Positions 1-7,874 of a stretch of 64,000 bases of DNA are shown here, piece after piece. Position 1 is the stretch's first letter, and each line of letters starts with the position of its first letter. Source of the stretch: DASRJG01 sp964647625 (lineage in GTDB: Bacteria > Acidobacteriota > Polarisedimenticolia > Polarisedimenticolales > DASRJG01). The notes beneath the pieces were generated by a model, which was given only the letters and a program-made list of their open reading frames with translations, did no database searches and was not told the origin of the DNA. Position numbers and translations under genes: made by a program. The DNA is taken from assembly GCA_964647625.1 (NCBI GenBank), contig CAZYHZ010000012.1, positions 22,571 to 86,570 of the forward strand, given 5' to 3'.

Positions 1-1034
1 GCCGGGCCGAACGCCATCGACACCGCGACCGCACGGTTCAACGCGACGACCGGCGAGCGGGTGATCTCGACCAGCGCGTCGTAGAGGGCAACGATTCGTC
101 TCCAGTCGGTCGCATCGCCCGTGCCGGCCCGGGCGTGGCATGCGGCAATCGCCGCCTGGAGCGCGTACGGGCCGAGAGGGCGGCCCAGCCGTTCGGCGCG
201 TGCCAGGGCCGCCAGCCCGCGCTGGATCAGAAGCCGATCCCAGCGCGATCGGTCCTGGTCGAGGAGGAGGATCGGCTCGCCCGCGGGACCGGTGCGCGCT
301 CGGCTGCGCGACGCGTGCAGCTCCATGAGCGCGACGAGACCGTGGACCTCGGCGTGCGACGGAACCAGCGCGGCGAGGACGCGCCCCAATCGCAGCGCGT
401 CGTCGCACAGCTCGGTCCTCATCCAATCGTCGCCGCGCGTCGCGGCGTAGCCTTCGTTGAAGATAAGATAGATGACTTCGAGGATCGAGGGCAGGCGAGC
501 CGACAGGTCGTCGCCGCGCGGAACGTCGAACGGCACCTTCGCCTCCGCGAGCGTCCGCTTCGCCCGCACGACGCGCTGCGCGATCGTCGGCTCGGGGACG
601 AGAAACGCCCGCGCGATCTCGTCGGTCGTGAGCCCGCCCAGCAGCCGCAGCGTCAGTGCCGTGCGCGCCTCGGCCGACAGCACGGGATGGCACGCGATCA
701 GAATCAGGCGCAGCACGTCGTCGCCGACGTCGTCATCGAGCGACGCGGCGTCGACCGGAGCGGCCCAGCTCGCCGTGTCCGCTCCGATCGCGTCGTGCTT
801 TCGCTCGAGCCTCTGTCGCCGCCGCAGCTGGTCGAGCGCCCGGTTCTTCGCGGTGGCCATCAGCCACGCGCCCGGATTGTCGGGGATGCCGCTTCCCGGC
901 CACGACTCGAGCGCCGCGAGAAGCGCCTCTTGCGCCAGGTCCTCCGCGAGATCGACGTCGCGAACGAGACGCACCAGGCCGCCGATGAGCCGCGCGGATT
1001 CGATCCGCCAGACGGCTTCGACCGCCCGGTGCAT
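1..1034 (-). CDS. ECF-type RNA polymerase sigma factor (DUF6596 class), 3' end outside window
   Basis: Probable extracytoplasmic-function sigma factor directing RNA polymerase to an alternative regulon. Translating from the ATG at 1034 gives MHRAVEAVWRIESARLIGGL, then a sigma-70 region 2 stretch (DLAEDLAQEALLAALESW, then NPGAWLMATAKNRALDQLRR) and a region 4 helix-turn-helix (LTLRLLGGLTTDEIARAFLV, then PTIAQRVVRAKRTLAEA). A long C-terminal extension follows (YLIFNEGYAATRGD), typical of the DUF6596 subclass. The frame stays open to base 1, so the C-terminus is missing. The gene begins 14 nt after the VOC stop. The YCII-VOC-sigma order is a known association for this sigma subclass, and the small proteins are probably co-transcribed. 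Confidence 0.88.
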   Translation of the reverse strand, partial: MHRAVEAVWRIESARLIGGLVRLVRDVDLAEDLAQEALLAALESWPGSGIPDNPGAWLMATAKNRALDQLRRRQRLERKHDAIGADTASWAAPVDAASLDDDVGDDVLRLILIACHPVLSAEARTALTLRLLGGLTTDEIARAFLVPEPTIAQRVVRAKRTLAEAKVPFDVPRGDDLSARLPSILEVIYLIFNEGYAATRGDDWMRTELCDDALRLGRVLAALVPSHAEVHGLVALMELHASRSRARTGPAGEPILLLDQDRSRWDRLLIQRGLAALARAERLGRPLGPYALQAAIAACHARAGTGDATDWRRIVALYDALVEITRSPVVALNRAVAVSMAFGP

Positions 1035-1048
1035 GCCGGTGACGCCGC

Positions 1049-1540
1049 TCAGGACCGGTACGCTTTCTCGAGCGCCGCGATGTCGAGCTTGATCATCCGC
1101 ATCATCGCGTCGCTCACGCGTTTCGAGCGGACCGGGTCTCTGTCGGCCATCATGTCGATCATTCGCGACGGAATGATCTGCCAGCGCAGTCCGAACCGGT
1201 CCATCAGCCAGCCGCACGCCTGCGGCTGCCCGCCGCCCGCGAGCAGCGCGTTCCAGTACGTGTCCAGCTCGCCCTGATCGTCGCAGATCACCATCATCGA
1301 GATCGCGTCGTTGAAGTCGTGGTGCGGACCGGCGCTCATCGCCTGGAACTTCTGCCCGAAGAGCATGAAGTCCACGACCTTCACCGATCCCGGCGGGCCC
1401 GACGGCGACTCGCTCATCATCGACGTCACGCGCTCGACACGGGAGTCCGGGAAGATCGACGCGTAGAACCTCGCTGCTTCTTCCGCCTCTTTCGCGTACC
1501 AAAAGAACGGAACGATCTTCTGCGTCACCTTGGACACCAT
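1049..1540 (-). CDS. VOC family protein (PhnB-like)
   Basis: A 163-residue vicinal-oxygen-chelate fold protein of the PhnB / 3-demethylubiquinone-methyltransferase-like type, with no assignable substrate. Visible family features are the N-terminal IVPFFWYAKEAEEAARFYAS strand-helix unit, a central MLFGQKFQAMSAGPHHDFND segment, and the C-terminal CGWLMDRFGLRWQIIPSRM segment, the usual PhnB ending. The ATG at 1540 is chosen because AAGGAGG lies just upstream; an open frame reaching further has no such site. It sits 11 nt after the YCII gene and 14 nt before the sigma gene, so one transcript is likely. Confidence 0.88.
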   Translation of the reverse strand: MVSKVTQKIVPFFWYAKEAEEAARFYASIFPDSRVERVTSMMSESPSGPPGSVKVVDFMLFGQKFQAMSAGPHHDFNDAISMMVICDDQGELDTYWNALLAGGGQPQACGWLMDRFGLRWQIIPSRMIDMMADRDPVRSKRVSDAMMRMIKLDIAALEKAYRS

Positions 1541-1551
1541 CGCCTCCTTTC

Positions 1552-1986
1552 TCAGCCCTTGTGGCGTCGCTCGATCTCGGCGCGCTGCCGCGCCTCCAGA
1601 GCCTGCAGCTCCGGGGTGTAGGCCTCGCCGAAGTCGGCCGGCTCGAAGACCGGCCGGATCTCGATCTCCGATTCTTCTCCGGGCATCGGATCGGGGCAGC
1701 GCCGTAGCCACTCGAGCGCCTCGTCCATCGACCGCACCTGCCAGAGCCAGTAGCCCGCGACCAGCTCCTTGGTCTCCGCGAACGGCCCGTCGATGACGGT
1801 CTTCTTGCCGTTCGAAAAGCGCACGCGCTTGCCCCGGCTGCTCGGATGCAACCCTTCGCCGGCCAGCATGATCCCCGCCTTGACCAGCTCGTCGTTGAAT
1901 TTCGTCATGTCCGTCAGGAGCTTCTCGCTCGGCATCAACCCGGCCTCGGAGTTCTTCGTCGCCTTCACCATCACCATGACTCGCAT
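1552..1986 (-). CDS. YCII-related domain protein
   Basis: A 144-residue DGPF/YCII-type protein. It starts MRVMVMVKATKNSEAGLMPS and carries the DGPFAETKELVAGYWLWQV signature followed by EALEWLRRCPDPMPGEESEI. These small alpha-beta barrel proteins usually accompany ECF sigma factors of the class found downstream; their biochemical role is unknown. The ATG at 1986 follows GGAAGGGAGA, a good ribosome-binding site. It is first in a three-gene minus-strand unit with the VOC and sigma genes. The 247 bases upstream (1987-2233) show no further gene. Confidence 0.9.
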   Translation of the reverse strand: MRVMVMVKATKNSEAGLMPSEKLLTDMTKFNDELVKAGIMLAGEGLHPSSRGKRVRFSNGKKTVIDGPFAETKELVAGYWLWQVRSMDEALEWLRRCPDPMPGEESEIEIRPVFEPADFGEAYTPELQALEARQRAEIERRHKG

Positions 1987-2233
1987 CGTCGTCTCCCTTC
2001 CGGAAGGTCGGTCGGGGCCAAAATCGGCTCGAATCGCCTTCCTTCCGTGATGGCGACGAACGAGCCGGCCCCGGATCGACACGTGCCCGAAAATTTTCTC
2101 CTGGAGGAACGGGAGCGGCAAGGGCCAGATCGAGTTGGGGCTGCCGGGCCTGGGTTGGACGGCCTCGAGCCGCTTCTCGAGCGCGGGTTCCGTAAACTCG
2201 CCGCTCGTCTTGGTAAACGAGAAGCCTGCAGCG

Positions 2234-2536
2234 CTACTTCGCGGCCGGAAGCGACAGGATGTAGGCGGCAACCGCCGAAGCGTCCGCGGCGGAGAGCTTG
2301 ACCGGCTTCATCTTGCCGATGCCGTGGTGCACGACCTTTTCGATCGATGCCGCCGTCGCGGTCTTCTTGAACTCGGGGTCCTTGAAGTTCTTCGAGCCGG
2401 CACCGCTCTTCTTCGCGACCCCGTCGCTGCCGTGGCAGGCGCCGCATTTCTTTTGATACAGCGCTTTTCCGTCGGGCGAGGCGGATACGGAGCCGGCCAG
2501 GAGGAGGACGGCGGCAATCGCGGCGATGGTTTTCAT
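2234..2536 (-). CDS. Periplasmic monoheme cytochrome c
   Basis: A 100-residue class I cytochrome c. An N-terminal Sec signal (MKTIAAIAAVLLLAGSVSAS) precedes one heme-binding CGACH at residues 31-35. The distal methionine is probably the one in GIGKMKPVK, and the protein ends with the AVAAYILSL helix typical of the fold. It is the last gene of a three-gene unit, 11 nt after the outer-membrane barrel gene. This suggests it shuttles electrons between inner-membrane carriers and the decaheme cytochrome; that role is inferred from position. Confidence 0.92.
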   Translation of the reverse strand: MKTIAAIAAVLLLAGSVSASPDGKALYQKKCGACHGSDGVAKKSGAGSKNFKDPEFKKTATAASIEKVVHHGIGKMKPVKLSAADASAVAAYILSLPAAK

Positions 2537-2547
2537 CGGAAACTCCT

Positions 2548-4785
2548 TCAGAACGAGTAGTTGAACAGGACTCGCGCCCACGTGAAGTCGTAGCCGGGAA
2601 TCTGCGCGCCGAGGAACACGCTCTCGCTCGCGCCGCCGTCGAGAGCGCCCATCCACGGAATCATGACGTCGCGCTGGAAGTTGTCCTCGTTCCAGTTCTC
2701 GTGGGTCACGGCGAAGGTGAGACCCATCGAGGCGCGCATCTTCCACGTCACGCTCCCTTCGACGACGGTCAGGTCCGACCTGATGTCCGGGAACGATGTG
2801 GCGTCTCCACCGGGCGCTCCGCCGGGGTTGAACGACCCGGTTTGCCGTCCGGTCGCGTCGGTCTTGTTGGCGCGGAAGTCGAGAACGACCTTGCTCTTGG
2901 CCAGCAGCGCGGTGAGCCCGAGCCCGTAGTCGTGCGTCGTGTCGTCGGTGTCGATGAACCAGTCGTCCACCGCGTTTTCGATCTGCGCCAGGCGATAGCT
3001 CGACGCCATCGACCAACGGAACCGGTCCTGACCGTAGTTGCCCGAGACCGTGACGCCCGAGCCGGCGTCCACGGCGAAGTCGACCGCCCAGCCGTCCGAC
3101 TTGTCGGAGGTCCGGCCGAACGCGGTCGAAGGATAGTCGTCCTTGATCGTGTGAGCCTGCACCCCGAGATCGAGGCGCTCGACCGGGGTGAACGTCGCCA
3201 TCAGGCTGTACTTGTCGCGGTCGCGGTTCGACTGATCGAAGTTCTGCGTGCCCGCCGGATTGAACGGGGTTTCTTCGTCGTACGAGTCGTAACGGCGCTT
3301 TCCGTGGGCGTAAGCGATCCGGATGTTCCCCCAGGCGGCGGGAACCCAGCCGGCGGAGAGGTCGTAAAGATCTTCGTTGGTCGTCGGCGCGAAACGGAAC
3401 TTCCGATCCCACGTCTCGCGCCCGGCGCCGGCCCCGAGCGTGAGCCCGTGTCCCGGACGGAATGCGACGCGGCCGCCGTACGAAAACGTCTTGTAAGCGA
3501 ACGGTTCGGCGACGACCGCGGATCCCGCCAGCTCGACGTCCGCATTCACCCAGTCGGGCGTGAGGTACTCCGGCGTGTTGTTGTCGTAGTTGTACTCGTG
3601 CGCGAACGCCTCGAATGAAAACCAGCGCAGCGGCTGGCCGTTGAACCGGGCGTCCCAGCGCGTGATGTCGATCGACCCGTCGTAGGCGGTGACGGGATTC
3701 CCGTCCTTCAAGACGACGAGTGGCGTCGCCGGGACGATCGCGGAGTTCAGCGTGAACGGCAGGAACATCTCGTCCTGACGGTTCTGGCCGATGGAGTACT
3801 CGAAGCTCGCGCGCCCCCAGTCGGCGACGCGCACCCCGGCGTGCAGGTTGAGCCAGGCGGCGCGGCTGTCGGGCGGCGCCGACAGCATGAGCGTCGCGGC
3901 CGCAGCCGTCAGGTCGCCGAGTGAGGGCGTGCCGTCCGTGGATCGCAGCGGATTGTCCACGACGTACGCGTCGTGGAGCGTTCCGCTTCCGGTCTCGCTC
4001 GTCAGCCGGTTCGTGAACTGCGACCAGACCACGGAGCCCCCGACGTCGAAGCGGTCGCGGGCGTAGTCGAGCCCCACCCGCGCCTCGCGGCTGATGAAGT
4101 CGGTCCGGCCGGCGAACTCGGAGACATCGGCGCCCACGGTGAAGTCCGTCGCCATCGACTGCGGGTGCGTGCCGTTCCGCTGCGCCTGCGTGAACCCCGC
4201 GTCGAACGTCAGACCCTGCACGGGCGTCCGCCAGGTGACGTCGCCCGACGCGGTGTCCCGGCGGCTGCGTAGATTCGGATACGATTGCGCGGCATCGAGA
4301 GCGGCCGAGAGGATCCCGCCGCGGGCAAATCCGGGAGCGTTCTGGATGTCATCTCGGATCGGTTCCGGGAAGAGCATGCGTCCGCCACCCGCGGACGCGA
4401 ACAGCGTCTTCGACGTGTTCGAGTACCAGTCCGGGATCTGATCGTAGCGGACGTGAGCGCGGAAGGCGCCGGGCTTGGCGACATCGAGATCCAGCCGTTG
4501 ATCTTCTTGCAGCAAGTCGACGGCCGCCAGTCCGAACGTGACCCCCTTGGCCCCCGCGTCGAACGTCAACCTCTCGAGAAAGAATCCGTTCGGGATCTCG
4601 CGAAACTCTTGAGCCTTCGACGACTCGTTGAGATCGTCCACGGTCCCGAGCCCGATCGCGACGGTTCCTGCCGTCGACGGCGCGGGTGAGGGCGCGGGCG
4701 CCGGCTGGGGCGCATCCTCCGCGCGCGCGACGATCGCAGCCGCTCCGACGATCAGGGCGAAGAGCCGGCGGCGCGTCTTCATCAT
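2548..4785 (-). CDS. MtrB/PioB family decaheme-associated outer membrane beta-barrel
   Basis: A 745-residue outer-membrane porin predicted to sheath a decaheme cytochrome and carry electrons across the outer membrane. An N-terminal signal is followed by a Pro/Ala-rich linker (about residues 24-40), then many alternating amphipathic strands and aromatic turns, ending in VLFNYSF, a C-terminal Phe beta-signal. Length fits the MtrB/PioB family. I see no cysteine anywhere, so the N-terminal CxxC of metal-reducing MtrB proteins is absent. The start lies 9 nt after the decaheme gene stop; MMK allows the second Met as start. No extracellular MtrC/OmcA-like cytochrome is present in the window. Confidence 0.88.
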   Translation of the reverse strand: MMKTRRRLFALIVGAAAIVARAEDAPQPAPAPSPAPSTAGTVAIGLGTVDDLNESSKAQEFREIPNGFFLERLTFDAGAKGVTFGLAAVDLLQEDQRLDLDVAKPGAFRAHVRYDQIPDWYSNTSKTLFASAGGGRMLFPEPIRDDIQNAPGFARGGILSAALDAAQSYPNLRSRRDTASGDVTWRTPVQGLTFDAGFTQAQRNGTHPQSMATDFTVGADVSEFAGRTDFISREARVGLDYARDRFDVGGSVVWSQFTNRLTSETGSGTLHDAYVVDNPLRSTDGTPSLGDLTAAAATLMLSAPPDSRAAWLNLHAGVRVADWGRASFEYSIGQNRQDEMFLPFTLNSAIVPATPLVVLKDGNPVTAYDGSIDITRWDARFNGQPLRWFSFEAFAHEYNYDNNTPEYLTPDWVNADVELAGSAVVAEPFAYKTFSYGGRVAFRPGHGLTLGAGAGRETWDRKFRFAPTTNEDLYDLSAGWVPAAWGNIRIAYAHGKRRYDSYDEETPFNPAGTQNFDQSNRDRDKYSLMATFTPVERLDLGVQAHTIKDDYPSTAFGRTSDKSDGWAVDFAVDAGSGVTVSGNYGQDRFRWSMASSYRLAQIENAVDDWFIDTDDTTHDYGLGLTALLAKSKVVLDFRANKTDATGRQTGSFNPGGAPGGDATSFPDIRSDLTVVEGSVTWKMRASMGLTFAVTHENWNEDNFQRDVMIPWMGALDGGASESVFLGAQIPGYDFTWARVLFNYSF

Positions 4786-4794
4786 CGCCCTCCG

Positions 4795-5652
4795 CTACCG
4801 CATCAACCGGCTGCCGCTCGGGTGATTCGATCCGTGGATCGCCGGATGGCAGTTGATGCAGGCCCGATTGAAGACGAATCGGGACTGCGCGGTTTGGGGG
4901 ATCGTCGGGTGCAAGTACCCGATATGGCAGCTCTGGCACAGCCGCGGCGCGGCGGCGACGAGCAGGTTGTCGTGAAGCGACCCGTGCGGGTCATGACAGT
5001 TCAGGCAGTTCTCCCGCACGGGAGGATGCTCGAAGAGGTTCGGCCCCCGTTTCTCGTCGTGGCAGCGGACGCAGTTGTCGTTGACCGACGCGTCGACGAG
5101 AAGCGCACGAGTCGAGGTGCCGTGCGGGTTGTGGCAGTCGGTGCACTGGAGCTTGCTCTCCCGAAGCGGCATGTGGCTCGACATCATCGTTCGCGTGCGC
5201 TGCATCTTGTGGCAGGTGAAGCAAACGTCGGATTGATCGGGCCGCTTCAAGAGGCCGGCGTTCCGTCCGTGCTCGTTGTGGATGGCGTGGCACGACAGGC
5301 ACGACACGTCGTTTCGCTCGTGGACGGATCCCATCCACCCGCGGACGTGCGCTTGGTTGTGGCAGGCGAGGCACGTCTTGGCGCTCGCCTTCGCGTCGAG
5401 CTTCGCGGGATTGACGATCTTCGACGCCTCGCCGCCGCCGTCGACGTGCGCCTTCCCCGGGCCGTGGCACGACTCGCAATCGGGGACTCCGGGATGGTCC
5501 GCGAAGTGGCGAAGCGACTGCGCTTGGACGTCGTGACAGGTGACGCAGACATCGGCGCCGACGCGAGCGTTCGGGTCGGGACTCTCCGCAAACGCCGGCG
5601 CGGCCAGCAGCAGCGCGACGATTCCGGCGATGACGAGCGGCCGACGCGTCAC
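4795..5652 (-). CDS. DmsE/MtrA-family periplasmic decaheme c-type cytochrome
   Basis: A 285-residue exported cytochrome with exactly ten CxxCH heme sites (CVTCH, CESCH, CLACH, CLSCH, CFTCH, CTDCH, CVRCH, CLNCH, CQSCH, CINCH), spaced as in MtrA/DmsE/PioA. A Sec signal (VIAGIVALLLAAPAFA) precedes the first heme. It would form the heme wire inserted in the MtrB-like barrel encoded 9 nt downstream. With the monoheme cytochrome this forms a compact cassette for extracellular electron transfer or for reduction or oxidation of an extracellular substrate. The direction of electron flow cannot be read from sequence. Confidence 0.95.
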   Translation of the reverse strand: MTRRPLVIAGIVALLLAAPAFAESPDPNARVGADVCVTCHDVQAQSLRHFADHPGVPDCESCHGPGKAHVDGGGEASKIVNPAKLDAKASAKTCLACHNQAHVRGWMGSVHERNDVSCLSCHAIHNEHGRNAGLLKRPDQSDVCFTCHKMQRTRTMMSSHMPLRESKLQCTDCHNPHGTSTRALLVDASVNDNCVRCHDEKRGPNLFEHPPVRENCLNCHDPHGSLHDNLLVAAAPRLCQSCHIGYLHPTIPQTAQSRFVFNRACINCHPAIHGSNHPSGSRLMR

Positions 5653-5718
5653 GAAGCGTCCCCCGGATCCGGCTTTAATACCACCGGCGTCGCGAAAATC
5701 AAGAACGTTCTTCGTGGG

Positions 5719-6156
5719 CTACTCGACCAGCAGCTCACCGCCCCATTCGGCCGGATCGGAGTCGAAGATCGTCTCCGACAGCGTCCAGGGGTGTCCCCAC
5801 GGGTCGACGAACGAGCACTGGCGCTCGCCGTACATGTGATCGGTGGGCTCGGCGAGGACGCGCGCACCCGCGGCCTTGGCGCGATCGAAGAGGCTGTCGA
5901 TGCTCGTCACGCGAAGCATGACGACGTGCGCCCCCGCAGCCTGCAGCGTCGAGGGATCGGCCTCGGCATGCCCGCCGGGGTTGGCGACGATGAGGGCGCC
6001 GCCACCGTGGACGAGCTGGCAGCGATGGTCGCCGATGCGGAGCCGCGCAACGAACGGCAGCGCCGTCGTGAGCCACTCGACCGCTTTTCGAACGTCGGAG
6101 TAGTAGAGCACGGGGATCACGGCGGTGTCGGGCGCGGCACGGTTCTTCTTGAGCAT
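5719..6156 (-). CDS. VOC family glyoxalase-like protein in arsenic cluster
   Basis: A 145-residue VOC protein (glyoxalase/bleomycin-resistance fold) of unknown substrate. It has the two paired beta-alpha-beta-beta-beta modules: AVIPVLYYSDVRKAVEWLTT, then the HVVMLRVTSIDSLFDRAKAA module, and the conserved ending SFVDPWGHPWTLSETI. The ATG at 6156 shares one base with the arsC stop (TGATG), so translational coupling is likely. An open frame extends further upstream but lies inside arsC. Its place suggests an arsenic-related role, yet the clear metal-site cysteines of the C-As lyase ArsI are not apparent. Confidence 0.85.
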   Translation of the reverse strand: MLKKNRAAPDTAVIPVLYYSDVRKAVEWLTTALPFVARLRIGDHRCQLVHGGGALIVANPGGHAEADPSTLQAAGAHVVMLRVTSIDSLFDRAKAAGARVLAEPTDHMYGERQCSFVDPWGHPWTLSETIFDSDPAEWGGELLVE

Positions 6157-6593
6157 CACCGGCCGCCTTTCTCCGCCAGCCAACGGTCGATGCGCGCCGA
6201 GATCTCGTCGCGCGCAGCTCGGAACGCGTCGAGCTTCGCTTCCTCCGTCCCCTCGAACGCCGCCGGGTTTTCGACCGGCCAGAAGTCGCGCGTGATGACG
6301 CCCGGGAAGACGGCCGGGCATTTCTCATTCGCGTCATCGCAGACGATGATGAGGTGCCGAACGGGCAAGCGCCCGAGGTAATCCTTGACGCTTTTCGGCC
6401 GCTGGCTCGAGATGTCGATCCCGATCTCGCGCATCGCGGCCACGGCGAGCGGGTGAACGGAGGGCGCCGGCTCGATCCCGGCGCTGTGAACTTCGAAGTC
6501 GGTTCCCGTCTTCTTCCGCATGAGGCCTTCCGCCATCTGGCTCCGGGCGGAGTTTCCCGTGCACAGGAACAAGACGATGTGATTGAGACTCAT
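6156..6593 (-). CDS. arsC: Arsenate reductase, low-molecular-weight phosphatase type
   Basis: A 145-residue cytosolic enzyme reducing arsenate to arsenite, of the thioredoxin-coupled ArsC / LMW protein tyrosine phosphatase type. The catalytic P-loop CTGNSARS (Cys11 in this frame) lies near the N-terminus. The second and third redox cysteines lie in CDDANEKCPAVFPG, followed by the DFWPVENPA segment usual for this family. It is divergent from arsR across 52 bases, consistent with ArsR control of both directions. The downstream VOC gene overlaps it by one base. Confidence 0.95.
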   Translation of the reverse strand: MSLNHIVLFLCTGNSARSQMAEGLMRKKTGTDFEVHSAGIEPAPSVHPLAVAAMREIGIDISSQRPKSVKDYLGRLPVRHLIIVCDDANEKCPAVFPGVITRDFWPVENPAAFEGTEEAKLDAFRAARDEISARIDRWLAEKGGR

Positions 6594-6610
6594 GCGTCCT
6601 CCACAGTCGG

Positions 6611-6639
6611 TTGCGCTGATTCCATTATTCTACTACTAT
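6611..6639 (+). promoter_or_regulatory. Putative arsR promoter/operator, possibly leaderless
   Basis: TTGCGC at 6611-6616 and TACTAT at 6634-6639 are separated by 17 bases in the only AT-rich patch between arsC and arsR. The predicted transcription start falls at or next to the arsR ATG (6646), and no Shine-Dalgarno sequence precedes that ATG, so the arsR transcript may be leaderless. The same interval would hold the ArsR operator and the arsC promoter on the other strand. Prediction by eye. Confidence 0.45.
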
Positions 6640-6645
6640 CGAAAT

Positions 6646-7029
6646 ATGAAATCCACGGCAGGCGCCAGAACAAGGGCGGATGCGACCGTTCGCTATGCGG
6701 AGATGTTCGCGGCCCTCGGAAACGAAAGCCGGCTCCGCATTCTCAGGGTGCTCCTGTCCGCCCATCCCGATGGAATGGTAGCCGGGGACATCCAGGCCGA
6801 GATCGACATCCCGCCTTCGACGCTGTCGCACCACCTGGAAAAACTGAGGGTGGAAGGCCTCGCCACGGTGAAACGGGAGAGCACGTTCCTTCGCTACGCC
6901 GCGAACACCGAGGCCCTCCAGGAGCTGCTCGGCTTCCTCTTCGCCGAGTGCTGCTCGAGGAGCAAGGCCGTGAGCGCCGAATCGATCGTGAAGCTTTCCG
7001 AGATTCGAACCCACCGGAGGTCATCGTGA
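6646..7029 (+). CDS. arsR: ArsR/SmtB family metalloregulator
   Basis: A 127-residue winged-helix repressor expected to release DNA when it binds arsenite. The wHTH is visible as YAEMFAALGNESRLRILRVL, then IPPSTLSHHLEKLRVEGLAT, with the wing KRESTFLRYA. A vicinal Cys pair in FAECCSRS near the C-terminus is the likely As(III) site, as in ArsR proteins with a C-terminal CC pair. The ATG at 6646 is chosen over an upstream ATG at 6583 that would overlap the arsC start. Its stop overlaps the arsM GTG by three bases, so the two are translationally coupled. Confidence 0.93.
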   Translation: MKSTAGARTRADATVRYAEMFAALGNESRLRILRVLLSAHPDGMVAGDIQAEIDIPPSTLSHHLEKLRVEGLATVKRESTFLRYAANTEALQELLGFLFAECCSRSKAVSAESIVKLSEIRTHRRSS

Positions 7030-7874
7030 GCGGAGACCTCAAAAGCGCAGTCAAAAAGAAGTACGCCGAGGCGGCGACGCTCGCGGCTCAGGGCGAGGCG
7101 GCGTCGTGCTGCGGCGAGTCGTGCGGCTGCGCGAGCGACGCGCAGGCGATCGACCCCATCACCTCCAACCTTTATACCGACCACGAGAAAGACTCCGTCC
7201 CCGAAGGCGCGCTCCGCGCGTCGCTCGGCTGCGGCAACCCGACCGCTCTGGCGGAGCTGCATCCCGGCGAAATCGTCCTCGACCTCGGCTCGGGCGGCGG
7301 GATCGACGTCATCCTCTCCGCCCGCCGCGTCGGGCCGGCAGGAAAGGCCTACGGCCTCGACATGACCGACGAGATGCTGGCGCTCGCAAGGCGAAACCAG
7401 GCCGACGCGGGAGTCGAAAACGTCGAGTTCCTGAAAGGGGAGATCGAAGATATCCCCCTACCGGACGCCGCCGTCGACGTCGTCATCTCGAACTGTGTGA
7501 TCAATCTATCGGCCGACAAGGACAAGGTGCTCCGCGAGGCGTTCCGCGTGCTCAAGCCCGGCGGCCGGTTCGCCGTGTCCGACGTCGTCGTTCAGGGCGA
7601 GGTGCCGGCCGACATCCGCCGAAGCGTCGAGCTTTGGGTCGGCTGCGTCGCCGGCGCGCTGGAAGAGAACGAGTACAAGGCCAAGCTCGAGCGCGCCGGG
7701 TTCGGATCGGTCTCATTCGAAGCAACCCGCGTCTACAAGCTCGAGGACGCCCGCGAATTCCTGTCGGCGCGCGGGATCGATGTGGTGGACGCCGCCCCGA
7801 AGGTCGAAGGCAAGTTCAGGAGCGCGTTCATTCGCGCAGTGAAGCCGGGCCAACGCCCTCGCAGTATTACTTGA
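7026..7874 (+). CDS. arsM: Arsenite methyltransferase
   Basis: A 282-residue SAM-dependent enzyme that methylates arsenite. The N-terminus is Cys-rich (ASCCGESCGCASD). The SAM motif VLDLGSGGGIDVILSARRVG follows, then GLDMTDEMLALARRNQA, and the conserved active-site Cys segment ISNCVINLSADKDKVL. A further Cys lies in ELWVGCVAGALEENEY. The GTG at 7026 overlaps the arsR stop, giving a coupled arsR-arsM unit. The last eight bases overlap the stop end of the convergent Kelch protein gene, leaving no room for a terminator between them. Confidence 0.95.
   Translation: MSGDLKSAVKKKYAEAATLAAQGEAASCCGESCGCASDAQAIDPITSNLYTDHEKDSVPEGALRASLGCGNPTALAELHPGEIVLDLGSGGGIDVILSARRVGPAGKAYGLDMTDEMLALARRNQADAGVENVEFLKGEIEDIPLPDAAVDVVISNCVINLSADKDKVLREAFRVLKPGGRFAVSDVVVQGEVPADIRRSVELWVGCVAGALEENEYKAKLERAGFGSVSFEATRVYKLEDAREFLSARGIDVVDAAPKVEGKFRSAFIRAVKPGQRPRSIT

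Noticed and set aside
135..1277. Long plus-strand open frames across 121-1277
   Set aside because: They are antisense to the sigma factor and VOC genes and have no domain resemblance; high GC keeps such frames open.
4822..6381. 519-codon plus-strand frame
   Set aside because: It is the complement of the decaheme cytochrome, VOC and arsC genes.
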